From assembly GCA_002428015.1 (NCBI GenBank), contig DIZW01000109.1, positions 1 through 44,625 of the forward strand: a stretch of DNA of 44,625 nt. The letters are read 5' to 3'. Both the position numbers and the translations under genes were made by a program. Each line of letters begins with the position of its first letter. Positions within the stretch are counted from its first letter, which is position 1. The notes below the pieces were generated by a model, which made no database searches, was not told the origin of the DNA, and saw nothing but the letters and a program-made list of their open reading frames with translations. This DNA comes from Oxalobacteraceae bacterium UBA6018 (GTDB lineage Bacteria > Pseudomonadota > Gammaproteobacteria > Burkholderiales > Burkholderiaceae_D). Shown piece after piece: positions 16,032-23,661 of this stretch.

Positions 16032-16055
16032 TTTATACATATATTTATACATATA
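16032..16055. repeat. Perfect tandem 12-bp repeat upstream of the YIP1 gene
   Basis: TTTATACATATA occurs twice back to back, at 16032-16043 and 16044-16055, ending six bases before the AGGGAG ribosome-binding site of the next gene. Each copy contains TATACA, which resembles a -10 box, and TATAAT follows at 16052-16057. No matching -35 was found. Confidence 0.7.
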
Positions 16056-16071
16056 ATATTAGGGAGCAGTA

Positions 16072-16767
16072 ATGACGTCCAATTCGATGGCTATTCTCGG
16101 CCAGGTTTTCTACGAGCCAGGTAAAGCATTTGACGCCCTGAAGGACAAGCCGCGCGGCTGGCTGCCGGTGCTGCTGATCGCCGGCCTCATGGCCCTGGTC
16201 ACGCTGTGGTACTACAAGACCGTGGATTTCAGCTGGCTGCTCGACCATATGATGGCGGCCATTCCCGACGCCAAGCCGGAAGCGCGCGCGGCGATGGCGA
16301 AAATGATGACGCCGGGCTCGTCGACAGTGATCGGCGTCCTCAGTTCGCTGGTCGGCATTCCCGTGATTTATGCGATCTATGGCCTGTATTACCTGTTCGC
16401 CGCCAAAATCACCGGATCGGCTATCGGTTTTAAACAGTGGTATGCGTTTTCCGCATGGGTCAATGTTCCGGTGCTGCTGACGATTCCGCTGATGGCGCTG
16501 CAGATCGCCACTGGCCACGGACAGATCGGCCCGGAGGACTTGCAGATGACGTCCTTGAATTATCTGGTGTTCCACCTGAGCCCTTCCAGCCACTGGGCCA
16601 CGATGCTCGCTAGCGCCAACCTGGTGAGCCTGTGGACGATCGTGCTGTCGGTGATCGGCCTGCGTGTCTGGACCGGGCGCGGCATCGGCACCTGCGTCAC
16701 CGTGACCCTGGTCCCATGGATCGTGGTGTACGGCCTGTGGTCCGCCAAGATCCTGGTGCTGGGCTGA
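16072..16767 (+). CDS. YIP1 family integral membrane protein
   Basis: A 231-residue protein with about five hydrophobic segments (around 28-47, 84-112, 122-146, 180-200 and 205-228) and an N-terminal cytoplasmic part (GQVFYEPGKAFDALKDKP) typical of bacterial YIP1-domain proteins. The molecular role of these proteins in bacteria is not established. It starts a four-gene operon with a MacA-like adaptor (3-base gap) and a MacB-like ABC pair, so it is probably an accessory membrane component or regulator of that exporter. The ATG has AGGGAG at good spacing. Confidence 0.75.
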   Translation: MTSNSMAILGQVFYEPGKAFDALKDKPRGWLPVLLIAGLMALVTLWYYKTVDFSWLLDHMMAAIPDAKPEARAAMAKMMTPGSSTVIGVLSSLVGIPVIYAIYGLYYLFAAKITGSAIGFKQWYAFSAWVNVPVLLTIPLMALQIATGHGQIGPEDLQMTSLNYLVFHLSPSSHWATMLASANLVSLWTIVLSVIGLRVWTGRGIGTCVTVTLVPWIVVYGLWSAKILVLG

Positions 16768-16770
16768 TCC

Positions 16771-17970
16771 ATGAACCGCAAGTTGATCGGCCTGGCCGTG
16801 GCAGCGGCGTTCATCGCCATTCCCATCGGCGTGAAGCTGCTCGGTTCCGCGCCCAAGCGCGAGGCCGAGCTGGTCCAGGTGCAGAAGAAGGAGATCCGTC
16901 CCGCGATTCTCGCCTCGGGTAATTTCGTGTACCGCCAGGAGGTCCAGCTCTCGAGCGAAGTGATCGGCAAGGTGGCCGAGGTGCTGGTCAAGGAAGGCGA
17001 CACGATCGAGAAGGGCCAGGTGCTGCTGCGCCTTGACCCGAGCAGCTACCGCGCCGAAGTGGCGCAGCAGGAGGCCAACCGGCGCAGCGCCCAGGTGTCG
17101 ATCGAGCGCGCCCAGCTCAACCTGGAAAACCAGCAGCGCAACGCCGACCGCAGCAGGCGCCTGGTGCAGGACAAGTTCATCGACGCGAGCAAGTACGACG
17201 AGGCGGTGCACCAGCTCGACCTGGCCCGGATCGACCTGCGCGCCAGCCGCGAAGCGCTGCTGCAGGCCGAGGCGCTGCTGTCGCAGGCCAGGGAGCGCCT
17301 GGCCAAGACCGAGGTGCGCGCCCCCATCAGCGGCACCGCGATCGCCGTGCAGATCAAAATCGGCGAGACCGCCGTGGCCAGCGCCACCGGCATCGCCGGC
17401 TCGAGCCTGATGACGATCGCGAACATGGACAGCCTGATGGCCGAGGTGAACGTCGACGAGTCCGACATCGCGCGGGTGGCCGCCGGCCAGCGCGCGCGGG
17501 TGTTCCCGGCCGCCTTCGCCGACAAGCCGATCGGCGGCCTGGTGCAGTCGGTGTCGCTCACGCCCAAGACTGGCGCCCAGGGCCGCAGCTACACCGTCAA
17601 GCTGCGCCTGGACCACAGCGCCGAGGGCGTGCGCAGCGGGATGACCTGCCGGGTGGAGATCGTCACCGGCAGCGGCGGGGCGCGCCCGGTGCTGCCGATC
17701 CAGGCCATCATGACGGCCGACGCGCCGCCCAAGGAAGGCGAGAAGGCCGGCAACTACGTGTTCGCCGTGGTCGGCGGCGTGGTCCGCAAGAAGGTGGTGG
17801 AGGTGGGGCTGGCCGACGACGCCAACCAGGAAATCCTCAAGGGGCTGGCGCTGGGCGACACCGTCGCGGCCGGCCCGATCCGCACCTTGCACGAGCTGCA
17901 CGACGGCGACGCCATCAAGGCGCTGGCGAGCGCGCCGGCGCTGAGCGTGGCCAGCGGAGCGCCGCATTGA
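16771..17970 (+). CDS. Periplasmic adaptor subunit, MacA/HlyD type
   Basis: This 399-residue membrane-fusion protein is expected to bridge the inner-membrane ABC transporter and an outer-membrane channel. It has one N-terminal hydrophobic anchor (about 4-24), a split biotinyl-lipoyl domain (VIGKVAEVLVKEGDTIEKGQ and TEVRAPISGTAIAV), a long alpha-helical hairpin between them (about 90-170, rich in A, R, Q and E) and a beta-barrel and membrane-proximal region. It follows the YIP1 gene by 3 bases and overlaps the ATPase start by four (TTGA). No TolC-like channel is nearby, so that partner must be encoded elsewhere. Confidence 0.88.
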   Translation: MNRKLIGLAVAAAFIAIPIGVKLLGSAPKREAELVQVQKKEIRPAILASGNFVYRQEVQLSSEVIGKVAEVLVKEGDTIEKGQVLLRLDPSSYRAEVAQQEANRRSAQVSIERAQLNLENQQRNADRSRRLVQDKFIDASKYDEAVHQLDLARIDLRASREALLQAEALLSQARERLAKTEVRAPISGTAIAVQIKIGETAVASATGIAGSSLMTIANMDSLMAEVNVDESDIARVAAGQRARVFPAAFADKPIGGLVQSVSLTPKTGAQGRSYTVKLRLDHSAEGVRSGMTCRVEIVTGSGGARPVLPIQAIMTADAPPKEGEKAGNYVFAVVGGVVRKKVVEVGLADDANQEILKGLALGDTVAAGPIRTLHELHDGDAIKALASAPALSVASGAPH

Positions 17971-18653
17971 TTACCCTGGCCGGCATCACCAAGCATTACC
18001 GGATGGGCGACCAGACCGTGCACGCCCTGCAGGGCATCGACCTGCACATCGCGCGCAACGAGCTGGTGGCCTTCATCGGCGCCTCCGGTTCCGGCAAGTC
18101 GACCATGATGAACATCGTCGGCTGTCTGGACCGGCCCAGCGCCGGCACCTACACGCTCAACGGCCGCGACGTGGCCAGCATGGACGGCGACGAGCTGGCG
18201 CGCGTGCGCAACGCCGACATCGGCTTCATCTTCCAGAGCTTCCACCTGCTGCCGCGCGCCAGCGCGCTCGATAACGTGGCCCAGCCGCTGATCTACCGCG
18301 GCATCGCCCCGCGCGAGCGCAAGCGCCTGGCCGGCGAGGCGCTGCGCCACGTCGGCCTGGGCGAGCGCCTGCACCACCGCCCCAACGAACTGTCGGGCGG
18401 ACAGCGCCAGCGCGTGGCGATCGCCCGTGCGCTGGTGGGCAAGCCGGCCATCCTGCTGGCCGACGAACCGACCGGCAACCTTGACTCGCAGACCAGCCGC
18501 GAGATCCTGGCGCTGATCAAGGAAGTCCACGCCAACGGCCAGACGGTGGTGATCGTGACCCACGAGCCGGACATCGCCGACCAGTGCCAGCGCGTGGTGC
18601 GCCTGCAGGACGGGCGCGTCGTCAGCGACGTGCGCGCAGGGCGGGGCGCGTGA
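17967..18653 (+). CDS. ABC transporter ATP-binding protein, MacB/LolD type
   Basis: This 228-residue ATPase powers the MacAB-like exporter. It shows Walker A GASGSGKST (about 38-46), a Q loop, the signature LSGGQRQRVAIARAL (about 138-152) and Walker B ILLADEPTGNLD (about 160-171), followed by the H loop VTHEPD. The size and HYRMGDQTVHAL start are typical of this subfamily. The start is a TTG that overlaps the adaptor stop; the downstream permease begins at TGATG. ATPase and permease are separate polypeptides here, unlike the fused E. coli MacB. Confidence 0.9.
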   Translation: MITLAGITKHYRMGDQTVHALQGIDLHIARNELVAFIGASGSGKSTMMNIVGCLDRPSAGTYTLNGRDVASMDGDELARVRNADIGFIFQSFHLLPRASALDNVAQPLIYRGIAPRERKRLAGEALRHVGLGERLHHRPNELSGGQRQRVAIARALVGKPAILLADEPTGNLDSQTSREILALIKEVHANGQTVVIVTHEPDIADQCQRVVRLQDGRVVSDVRAGRGA

Positions 18654-19873
18654 TGGACCTGTTCATCGAATCGCTGCGCTCGGCGCTGGCCTCGATCCGC
18701 GCGCACCGGCTGCGCAGCTTTCTCACCTCGCTGGGCATCATCATCGGCGTGGCCTCGGTCATCACGGTGATCTCGCTGATCCAGGGCCTGTCGCGCAGCG
18801 TGACCCAGCAGTTCGAAGGCCTGGGCGGCAATTCGCTCACGATCAGCGCGCGCAACGACTTCCAGGAGCTCATGCGCGGCAAGCACAACGTGCTCCACTT
18901 CGACGACATCGCCCAGCTGCGCGCCCACATCGCCCAGATCCGCGATATCAGCCCGATCTTTTCGCCGGGCGGCTCGGAGGCGCGCTTCGGCAGCCAGAGC
19001 GCGTTCGCGCGCATAATCGCCACCACCCCGAGCTACCAGGACGTGCAGCAGCGCTATCCGGCGCGCGGGCGCTTTCTCGGCGACACCGACGAAGCGGGTG
19101 CGCGCCGGGTGGCGGTGATCGGCGAAAAACTGATCGAGACCTTGCACCTGCCGGCCGATCCGCTCGGTCAGTTCATCCAGTTCCAGGGCGAGTGGTTCAA
19201 GATCGTCGGGGTGATGGAAAAACGGGGCGAACTGTTCGGCATGTCGCAGGACGATTACGTGATCATCCCGTTTCGCACCGGGCGTAGCCTGGTGGGCAAC
19301 AACGCCCGCGTCGACATGCAGCTGACGGTGTCGCTCAAGGACATCAACCAGCTCGACGAGGTCAAGCAGCGCATCGGCGCGGTGCTGCGCGCGGCCCACC
19401 GCCTGGCGCCCGGCGCCAAGGACGACTTCAACATCGAGTCCTCCGACCAACTGGCCAAGACCTTCGACAAGATCAGCGCCACCGTCACCGTGGTCATGGG
19501 CGGCGTGGTCGGGATCGCCCTGCTGGTGGGCGGCATCGGCATCATGAACATCATGCTCGTGTCGGTGACGGAGCGCACGCGCGAGATCGGCATCTGCAAG
19601 GCCATCGGCGCGCGCAGCCGCGACATCCTGATGCAGTTCCTGATCGAGGCGGTGGTGCTGTCGGTGATGGGCGGCGTCATCGGCCTGGTGCTCGGCTACC
19701 TGCTGGGGGCGGGCATCGCCAAGATGATTCCCGATTTTCCGGCGGCCGTGGTGCCGTGGTGGGCGGTGGCGCTGTCGTTCCTGTTCTCGGGCGGCGTGGG
19801 CGTCGTGTTCGGCGTGATCCCGGCCAGCAAGGCCGCGCGGCTCGATCCGATCGAGGCGCTGCGCTACGAGTAG
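18653..19873 (+). CDS. ABC transporter permease, MacB/FtsX type
   Basis: This 406-residue inner-membrane subunit has the MacB plan: one N-terminal helix (about 20-42, SFLTSLGIIIGVASVITVISL), a large periplasmic core domain (about 45-275), then three C-terminal helices in the FtsX-like domain (VVMGGVVGIALLVGGIGIMN, the next near 325-352, and one near 365-385). The conserved TERTREIGICKAIGARSRDIL and the C-terminal PASKAARLDPIEALRYE are hallmarks of the family. Such systems export peptides, antibiotics or lipids by a mechanotransmission mechanism. The substrate here is unknown. The gene ends at a strong convergent hairpin. Confidence 0.9.
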   Translation: MDLFIESLRSALASIRAHRLRSFLTSLGIIIGVASVITVISLIQGLSRSVTQQFEGLGGNSLTISARNDFQELMRGKHNVLHFDDIAQLRAHIAQIRDISPIFSPGGSEARFGSQSAFARIIATTPSYQDVQQRYPARGRFLGDTDEAGARRVAVIGEKLIETLHLPADPLGQFIQFQGEWFKIVGVMEKRGELFGMSQDDYVIIPFRTGRSLVGNNARVDMQLTVSLKDINQLDEVKQRIGAVLRAAHRLAPGAKDDFNIESSDQLAKTFDKISATVTVVMGGVVGIALLVGGIGIMNIMLVSVTERTREIGICKAIGARSRDILMQFLIEAVVLSVMGGVIGLVLGYLLGAGIAKMIPDFPAAVVPWWAVALSFLFSGGVGVVFGVIPASKAARLDPIEALRYE

Positions 19874-19882
19874 GGGTGGTAT

Positions 19883-19919
19883 CAGCGCGCCGCCCCCGCT
19901 GTCGTGGGGCGGCGCGCTG
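19883..19919. terminator. Bidirectional stem-loop between the exporter and xylanase operons
   Basis: A perfect 14-bp GC-rich stem, 19883-19896 with 19906-19919, and a 9-base loop. It sits between convergent stops, ten bases after the permease and five bases before the xylanase end, so it can serve both directions. Confidence 0.75.
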
Positions 19920-19923
19920 GTTG

Positions 19924-21057
19924 CTAGGCGCGTGCCGGCATGGCGACGAGCGCGGCGGCGATGGCCGCGCGCAGCGGCTTGGCCTGCAGCTTGGCGTCAT
20001 ACGGGCAGGGCCGCATCGGCAGCTTGTCCTTGCGCGGCGCCTCGTCCCAGGTCTGCAGCCAGCTGACATGGTCGGCCATGCCCCACAGCAGAAAGTCGCG
20101 CAGGCGCGGATAGCTCAAGGTCAGGTCCAGGTAGTCCTTGGCCAGCGCCGCCACGCCGGCGTCGCGCGCGGCCACGTCGGCCGGCAGCTTGCGGTCGTTG
20201 ACGTCGAACTCGGTGATCAGCAGGTCGTAGCCCATGCCGCTGACCTCGTCGAGGAACTTGCGCCATTCGCGGGCGGCGTTGGCGCCGTCGCCTTTCTCGT
20301 CCCAGGAGCCGATATGGCTTTGCAGGCCCAGCGCATTGATCGGGGTGCCGCGCGCCTTGAGTGCGGCGAGCAGCTTGAGCACGCCGGCGCGGTGGCGCGC
20401 GCTGCCGGCATCGCCGCGCATGTAGTCGTTGTAGACCAATTGGGCGTGCGGGGCCTGCTCGTGCGCCAGGCGGAAGGCCAGGTCGATCTGCTCGACCGCG
20501 CCGAGGCTGCGCGTGAACACGTTGCTGCGATAGTCGCCGCTGGCCGGATCGACCGCCTCGTTGATCACGTCGTAGCTGTACACGTCCTTGCCGAAATGCT
20601 GGCACACGCCGGTGATGTGTTCGCGCAGCAGGCCCTCGGCGGCGCGGCTGCCGTGCGCGCTGAAGTCCCGGGCGTTGACCCAGGCCGGCAGCCATTTCTC
20701 GGGTTGCCATACCAGGCAGTGGCCGCGCAGCTGCATGCCCTGCGTCTTGGCCCAGGCGAACATCTCGTCGGCCGGCTGGAAGTGCATCTGGCCCTGGCGC
20801 GGTTCCAGCCCCTGCCACTTGGTCTCGGTCTCGCACACGAGCACGCCACACTCGCGCGCCATCAGGGCGCGGTAGGCCGGGTCGCCGAAGCGGTTGGGCG
20901 CGTTGGCGATCGCGTTCCCGAAGCGCATTCCTTTGCGCCGCGCCAGCTCCTTCAACGGGGTGGCAGCGTCGTCGGCGGCGTCGGCGAAGGCCAGGTGGGC
21001 GGGCAGCAGGCTGGCGCCGGCCAGCATGGTCAGCATCTCGCGGCGATTGACGGTCAT
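19924..21057 (-). CDS. GH10 endo-1,4-beta-xylanase with Tat-type signal
   Basis: It cuts the beta-1,4-xylan backbone with retention. The protein has 377 residues: a signal peptide with a twin-arginine motif (NRREMLTML, residues 4-12) and a single GH10 barrel without a carbohydrate-binding module. The acid/base is E167 in YDVINEAVD and the nucleophile E283 in LLITEFDVND. The usual GHTLVWH block reads GHCLVWQ (112-118), so the histidine near subsite -1 is replaced by Q. Start and ribosome-binding site (AAGGAGACAACC before ATG) are clear. It is the second gene of an operon, 30 bases after GH67, which supplies shorter decorated oligomers as its partner's substrate. Confidence 0.93.
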   Translation of the reverse strand: MTVNRREMLTMLAGASLLPAHLAFADAADDAATPLKELARRKGMRFGNAIANAPNRFGDPAYRALMARECGVLVCETETKWQGLEPRQGQMHFQPADEMFAWAKTQGMQLRGHCLVWQPEKWLPAWVNARDFSAHGSRAAEGLLREHITGVCQHFGKDVYSYDVINEAVDPASGDYRSNVFTRSLGAVEQIDLAFRLAHEQAPHAQLVYNDYMRGDAGSARHRAGVLKLLAALKARGTPINALGLQSHIGSWDEKGDGANAAREWRKFLDEVSGMGYDLLITEFDVNDRKLPADVAARDAGVAALAKDYLDLTLSYPRLRDFLLWGMADHVSWLQTWDEAPRKDKLPMRPCPYDAKLQAKPLRAAIAAALVAMPARA

Positions 21058-21087
21058 GGTTGTCTCCTTGTCGTTGTGGGTTGGCGC

Positions 21088-23250
21088 TTAACCGCGCCCT
21101 GGGGCAAATGGGAAGCTGCGCGCCTTGTAGGCGTCCAGCGGCAGCGGCGGCGGCTTCACGCCGGGCGGCAGCGGCAGCTGCGATTTGGACTGGAAGTAGG
21201 CGATGCTGGCGTCGCGCCACCATTGGGCTTCCTCGACCTGCACCGCCAGGCGCGCGGCCACGTCGTCGTAGCGCTCGGCGTCGATCAGCGGCTTGAGCGC
21301 GCTCCAGCGCGCCTGCATGGCGCGCGTCTGCGCCACGCCGCTGTCGTAGCGCAGCACCAGTTCGTCCCACAGCGTGCGCCCGGACGGCATGCGGTAGGTC
21401 CACGGCAGGTGGTGGAACCACAGCAGGTATTTTTCCGGCGTGGTGCGCGGGTCGGCGTACTGGCGCGCCAGCTCGGGCGCGTACTGGGCGATGGCGTCGC
21501 TGCCGCTGGCGCCGCGGTCGAAGCCGATGCCGTCATGGTCGGCGCGGTGGTAGTAGACCGGATTCCATTCCGGCCGCTTCAGGTCCGCCACCCACGGCGC
21601 CGGACCGTAGTGGTGGCCGGTGCCCATCAGGTGGTGCAGGCCGAGCGGGGTCATGTAGTCGACCACGGCCTCGCGCGACATCATGAGCATGTCGACGATG
21701 GGGCCGGCCACGCGCGCGTCGGGCGAGAAGGTCTGCGCCGCCCACTCCTGCGCGATGGCGCGCGCCGAGGCTTGCGGGTCCCAGGCCAGGCGGCCGTAGG
21801 CGTACCAGTTGGCCTGGTCGAAGTGCGAGCCGCTCCAGTTGCGCGCGCTGCCGATGTTGGACACGCCGGCCATGCCGGAGATGCGCTGGCCGGCCAGCAC
21901 CTGGGCCACGCTGTCGTTGGCGTTCGGGCCGGTGTGGGTGTCGCTGCGCAGCACCTCCTCGTACAGGCTGCCCAGGTAGGCGATGTGGGTGGCGAAACCG
22001 AGGTATTCCTTGGTGATCTGCACCTCCATCATCAGCGAGGTGCGCGGCATGGCGCCGAACAGCGGGTGCACCGGCTCGCGCGGCTGGAAGTCGATCGGTC
22101 CGTTCTTGACCTGCACCACCACGTTGGACGCGAAGTGGCCGTCCTCCGGCTTGAACTGGTCGTAGGCCTGCTTGGCGCGGTCGGTCGGCTTGTCGTCGGC
22201 GTACACGAAGGCGCGCCACATCACCACGCCGCCGTGGGGCGCCAGCGCCGCGGCCAGCATGTTGGCGCCGTCGGCGTGGCTGCGGTGGTAGTCCTGGGGG
22301 CCGGGCTGGCCCTCGGAATTGGCCTTGACCAGGAAGCCGCCGAAGTCGGGGATGGCGCGGTAGATCTCGTCGGCCTTGGCGCGCCACCACGCGGCCACGG
22401 CCGGGTCGAGCGGATCGGCGCTCTTGGTCGCGCCCAGTTCCAGCGGGGTGGAGAAGCGCACCGACAGGTACACCTTGATGCCGTAGGGACGCAGCGCCGC
22501 GGCCAGGGCCGCGCTCTTGGCGATGTAGGCGGGGCTGAGCATCTCGGGCGCGGCGTTGACGTTATTGAGCACGGTGCCGTTGATGCCGATCGAGGCGTTG
22601 GCGCGCGCGTAGTCGGTGTAGCGGCGCGCGCGGATGCCGGGCAGCTCCCACCAGTTCCAGATCGACTGGCCGGCGTAGCCGCGTTCGACGCTGCGGTCCA
22701 GGTTGTCCCAGTGGTTGAGCAGGCGCAGTTGCAGCGCCGGGGCGGAGCGCTGGTCGAGGTTGGCGAGCGGCGCGCCGCTGTCCTGGGCGCGCAGCCAGGC
22801 GAAGGCGCCGTACAGCAGGCCGATGTCGGTGTTGGCGGCGATCAGGGTCACGCGGCGGCCCTGCAGGCGCATGCTGCGCAGCAGATAGCCTTCGGCGCCG
22901 AGCGCGTCCAGCTTCAGGTCCATTCCCGAAAGCGCCGGCATCGAGGCCGGGGTGGCCAGCACCAGCGCGCCGTCCTGGGCGACGGCGCCGGTGGCCGGGG
23001 CCTGGCCCAGCATGCCGGCCAGGGCGCGCCGCAGTTCGGCCAGCGCGGCGGCGGCCGTGGGCGAGGGCTGGCCGCTATACACCAGGGCGCTGGCATGGGC
23101 GCGCAGCGCCGCCTGCGCCGCGCCGGTCAGCGGACGGTAACGCAGCCACAGGTCGTAGCCGTCTTCATCGGCCGCGCGGGCGTTCGCCTGGGTGGCCACC
23201 AGCGCCATGGCCAGCAGCGCCGCCCACAGCCATCGGTACATCGCTTTCAT
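21088..23250 (-). CDS. GH67 alpha-glucuronidase
   Basis: It removes (4-O-methyl)glucuronate from the non-reducing-end xylose of xylo-oligosaccharides. From the ATG at 23250 (GGAG seven bases upstream) it has 720 residues, with a Sec signal peptide (about 1-27). GH67 signatures are clear: LLNHWDNLDRSVERGYAG, the catalytic acid E313 in NSEGQPGP, and the base pair of carboxylates D387 (KNGPIDFQPREP) and E409 (SLMMEVQITKEYLG). The upstream in-frame ATG at 23436 would remove the signal and run across the promoter and operator, so it was not used. It is the first gene of the GH67-GH10 operon and is divergent from lacI. Confidence 0.93.
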   Translation of the reverse strand: MKAMYRWLWAALLAMALVATQANARAADEDGYDLWLRYRPLTGAAQAALRAHASALVYSGQPSPTAAAALAELRRALAGMLGQAPATGAVAQDGALVLATPASMPALSGMDLKLDALGAEGYLLRSMRLQGRRVTLIAANTDIGLLYGAFAWLRAQDSGAPLANLDQRSAPALQLRLLNHWDNLDRSVERGYAGQSIWNWWELPGIRARRYTDYARANASIGINGTVLNNVNAAPEMLSPAYIAKSAALAAALRPYGIKVYLSVRFSTPLELGATKSADPLDPAVAAWWRAKADEIYRAIPDFGGFLVKANSEGQPGPQDYHRSHADGANMLAAALAPHGGVVMWRAFVYADDKPTDRAKQAYDQFKPEDGHFASNVVVQVKNGPIDFQPREPVHPLFGAMPRTSLMMEVQITKEYLGFATHIAYLGSLYEEVLRSDTHTGPNANDSVAQVLAGQRISGMAGVSNIGSARNWSGSHFDQANWYAYGRLAWDPQASARAIAQEWAAQTFSPDARVAGPIVDMLMMSREAVVDYMTPLGLHHLMGTGHHYGPAPWVADLKRPEWNPVYYHRADHDGIGFDRGASGSDAIAQYAPELARQYADPRTTPEKYLLWFHHLPWTYRMPSGRTLWDELVLRYDSGVAQTRAMQARWSALKPLIDAERYDDVAARLAVQVEEAQWWRDASIAYFQSKSQLPLPPGVKPPPLPLDAYKARSFPFAPGRG

Positions 23251-23266
23251 GTTTTGTCTCCTTGTT

Positions 23267-23280
23267 TGATAGCGCGATCC
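23267..23280. promoter_or_regulatory. Weaker LacI-type operator in the GH67 leader
   Basis: TGATAGCGCGATCC matches 10 of 14 positions of TGTTAGCGCTACCA. It lies six bases upstream of the GGAG ribosome-binding site of GH67, inside the transcribed leader, and may be an auxiliary operator. Confidence 0.45.
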
Positions 23281-23357
23281 TCGCATGGCGCGGTGCCGGC
23301 CGGCGCCGCCTTGCACGGGGTGGGAAAGCCGAATCGCCCCACCTCTGATGAAATTTT

Positions 23358-23371
23358 TGTTAGCGCAACCT
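23358..23371. promoter_or_regulatory. LacI-type operator (xyl-box-like) at the GH67 promoter
   Basis: TGTTAGCGCAACCT matches 12 of 14 positions of the xyl-box TGTTAGCGCTACCA. On the minus strand it begins four bases after the -10 box and covers the expected start point. Confidence 0.65.
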
Positions 23372-23375
23372 TTTG

Positions 23376-23403
23376 AGTATGCCATAGGAAAACGCTGAGG
23401 CAA
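23376..23403 (-). promoter_or_regulatory. Sigma-70-like promoter of the GH67-GH10 operon
   Basis: On the minus strand TTGCCT (23403-23398) and CATACT (23381-23376) are 16 bases apart, each 4 of 6 to consensus. The operator follows immediately. Confidence 0.5.
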
Positions 23404-23424
23404 AGCGCACGTGTTGGTTTGTTC

Positions 23425-23442
23425 TAACATTTCCATAACATT
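23425..23442. repeat. TAACATT direct repeats abutting the lacI -35
   Basis: TAACATT occurs at 23425-23431 and 23436-23442, an 11-base period, directly upstream of the TTGACA box at 23444. The same heptamer forms the palindrome at 23606-23621. This looks like a site for a second, unidentified regulator. Confidence 0.4.
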
Positions 23443-23443
23443 C

Positions 23444-23472
23444 TTGACAAGCGCAAGCAGTCGTTTTACACT
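23444..23472 (+). promoter_or_regulatory. Sigma-70 promoter of lacI
   Basis: A perfect TTGACA (23444-23449) and TACACT (23467-23472) are separated by 17 bases. The operator at 23477 begins four bases after the -10, implying autoregulation. Confidence 0.7.
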
Positions 23473-23476
23473 GGAT

Positions 23477-23490
23477 TGATCGCGCTACCA
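23477..23490. promoter_or_regulatory. LacI-type operator (xyl-box-like) at the lacI promoter
   Basis: TGATCGCGCTACCA matches 12 of 14 positions of TGTTAGCGCTACCA and covers the predicted transcription start of lacI. Confidence 0.65.
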
Positions 23491-23605
23491 TGATGTCGGG
23501 CCGGCTTGCTGGAAGGGCTGCCTGCGATGCGCCTGTCCTGAACGTTGTATCGAGCGCGGGGATTGCCGCTGGTATTCCTTGTATTTTCTGGTAAATTTTG
23601 GCGCA

Positions 23606-23621
23606 TAACATTAAAATGTTA
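23606..23621. repeat. 16-bp palindrome in the lacI leader
   Basis: TAACATT and AATGTTA flank AA, a perfect inverted repeat 40 bases upstream of the lacI ATG. It could act as a DNA site or as an RNA hairpin in the leader. Confidence 0.45.
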
Positions 23622-23661
23622 CATCTAACAAACAGCTTTCAACTTCGGGTTCACGAGACAG

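Larger units (their letters stand above)
15666..16071. other. AT-rich gene-free gap, 406 bases
   Basis: Besides the ParD-like promoter this gap holds a strikingly AT-rich stretch (about 15830-16070), unlike the GC-rich surroundings. Visible inside are an inverted repeat TGCGAT/ATCGCA (15915-15920 and 15932-15937) and a 12-bp tandem repeat next to the YIP1 gene. No supported gene was found. Confidence 0.6.
23251..23661. other. Divergent control region between GH67 and lacI, 411 bases
   Basis: This gap holds two facing promoters, three LacI-type operators and four copies of TAACATT (two as direct repeats, two as the halves of a palindrome), each listed separately. No gene was found in it. The lacI transcript would carry a leader of about 180 bases. 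Confidence 0.7.

Noticed and set aside
15861..16052. 63-codon minus-strand frame in the AT-rich gap
   Set aside because: The predicted protein starts inside the 12-bp tandem repeat, has no ribosome-binding site and no recognisable feature.
19756..23376. Very long open frame (about 1200 codons) on the plus strand opposite GH10 and GH67
   Set aside because: It is antisense to two well-supported enzymes, has no recognisable domain, and is a usual by-product of GC-rich codon use.
23250..23436. Upstream extension of GH67 to an ATG at 23436
   Set aside because: It would place the promoter and operator inside the gene and bury the signal peptide. The ATG at 23250 has a good GGAG site.
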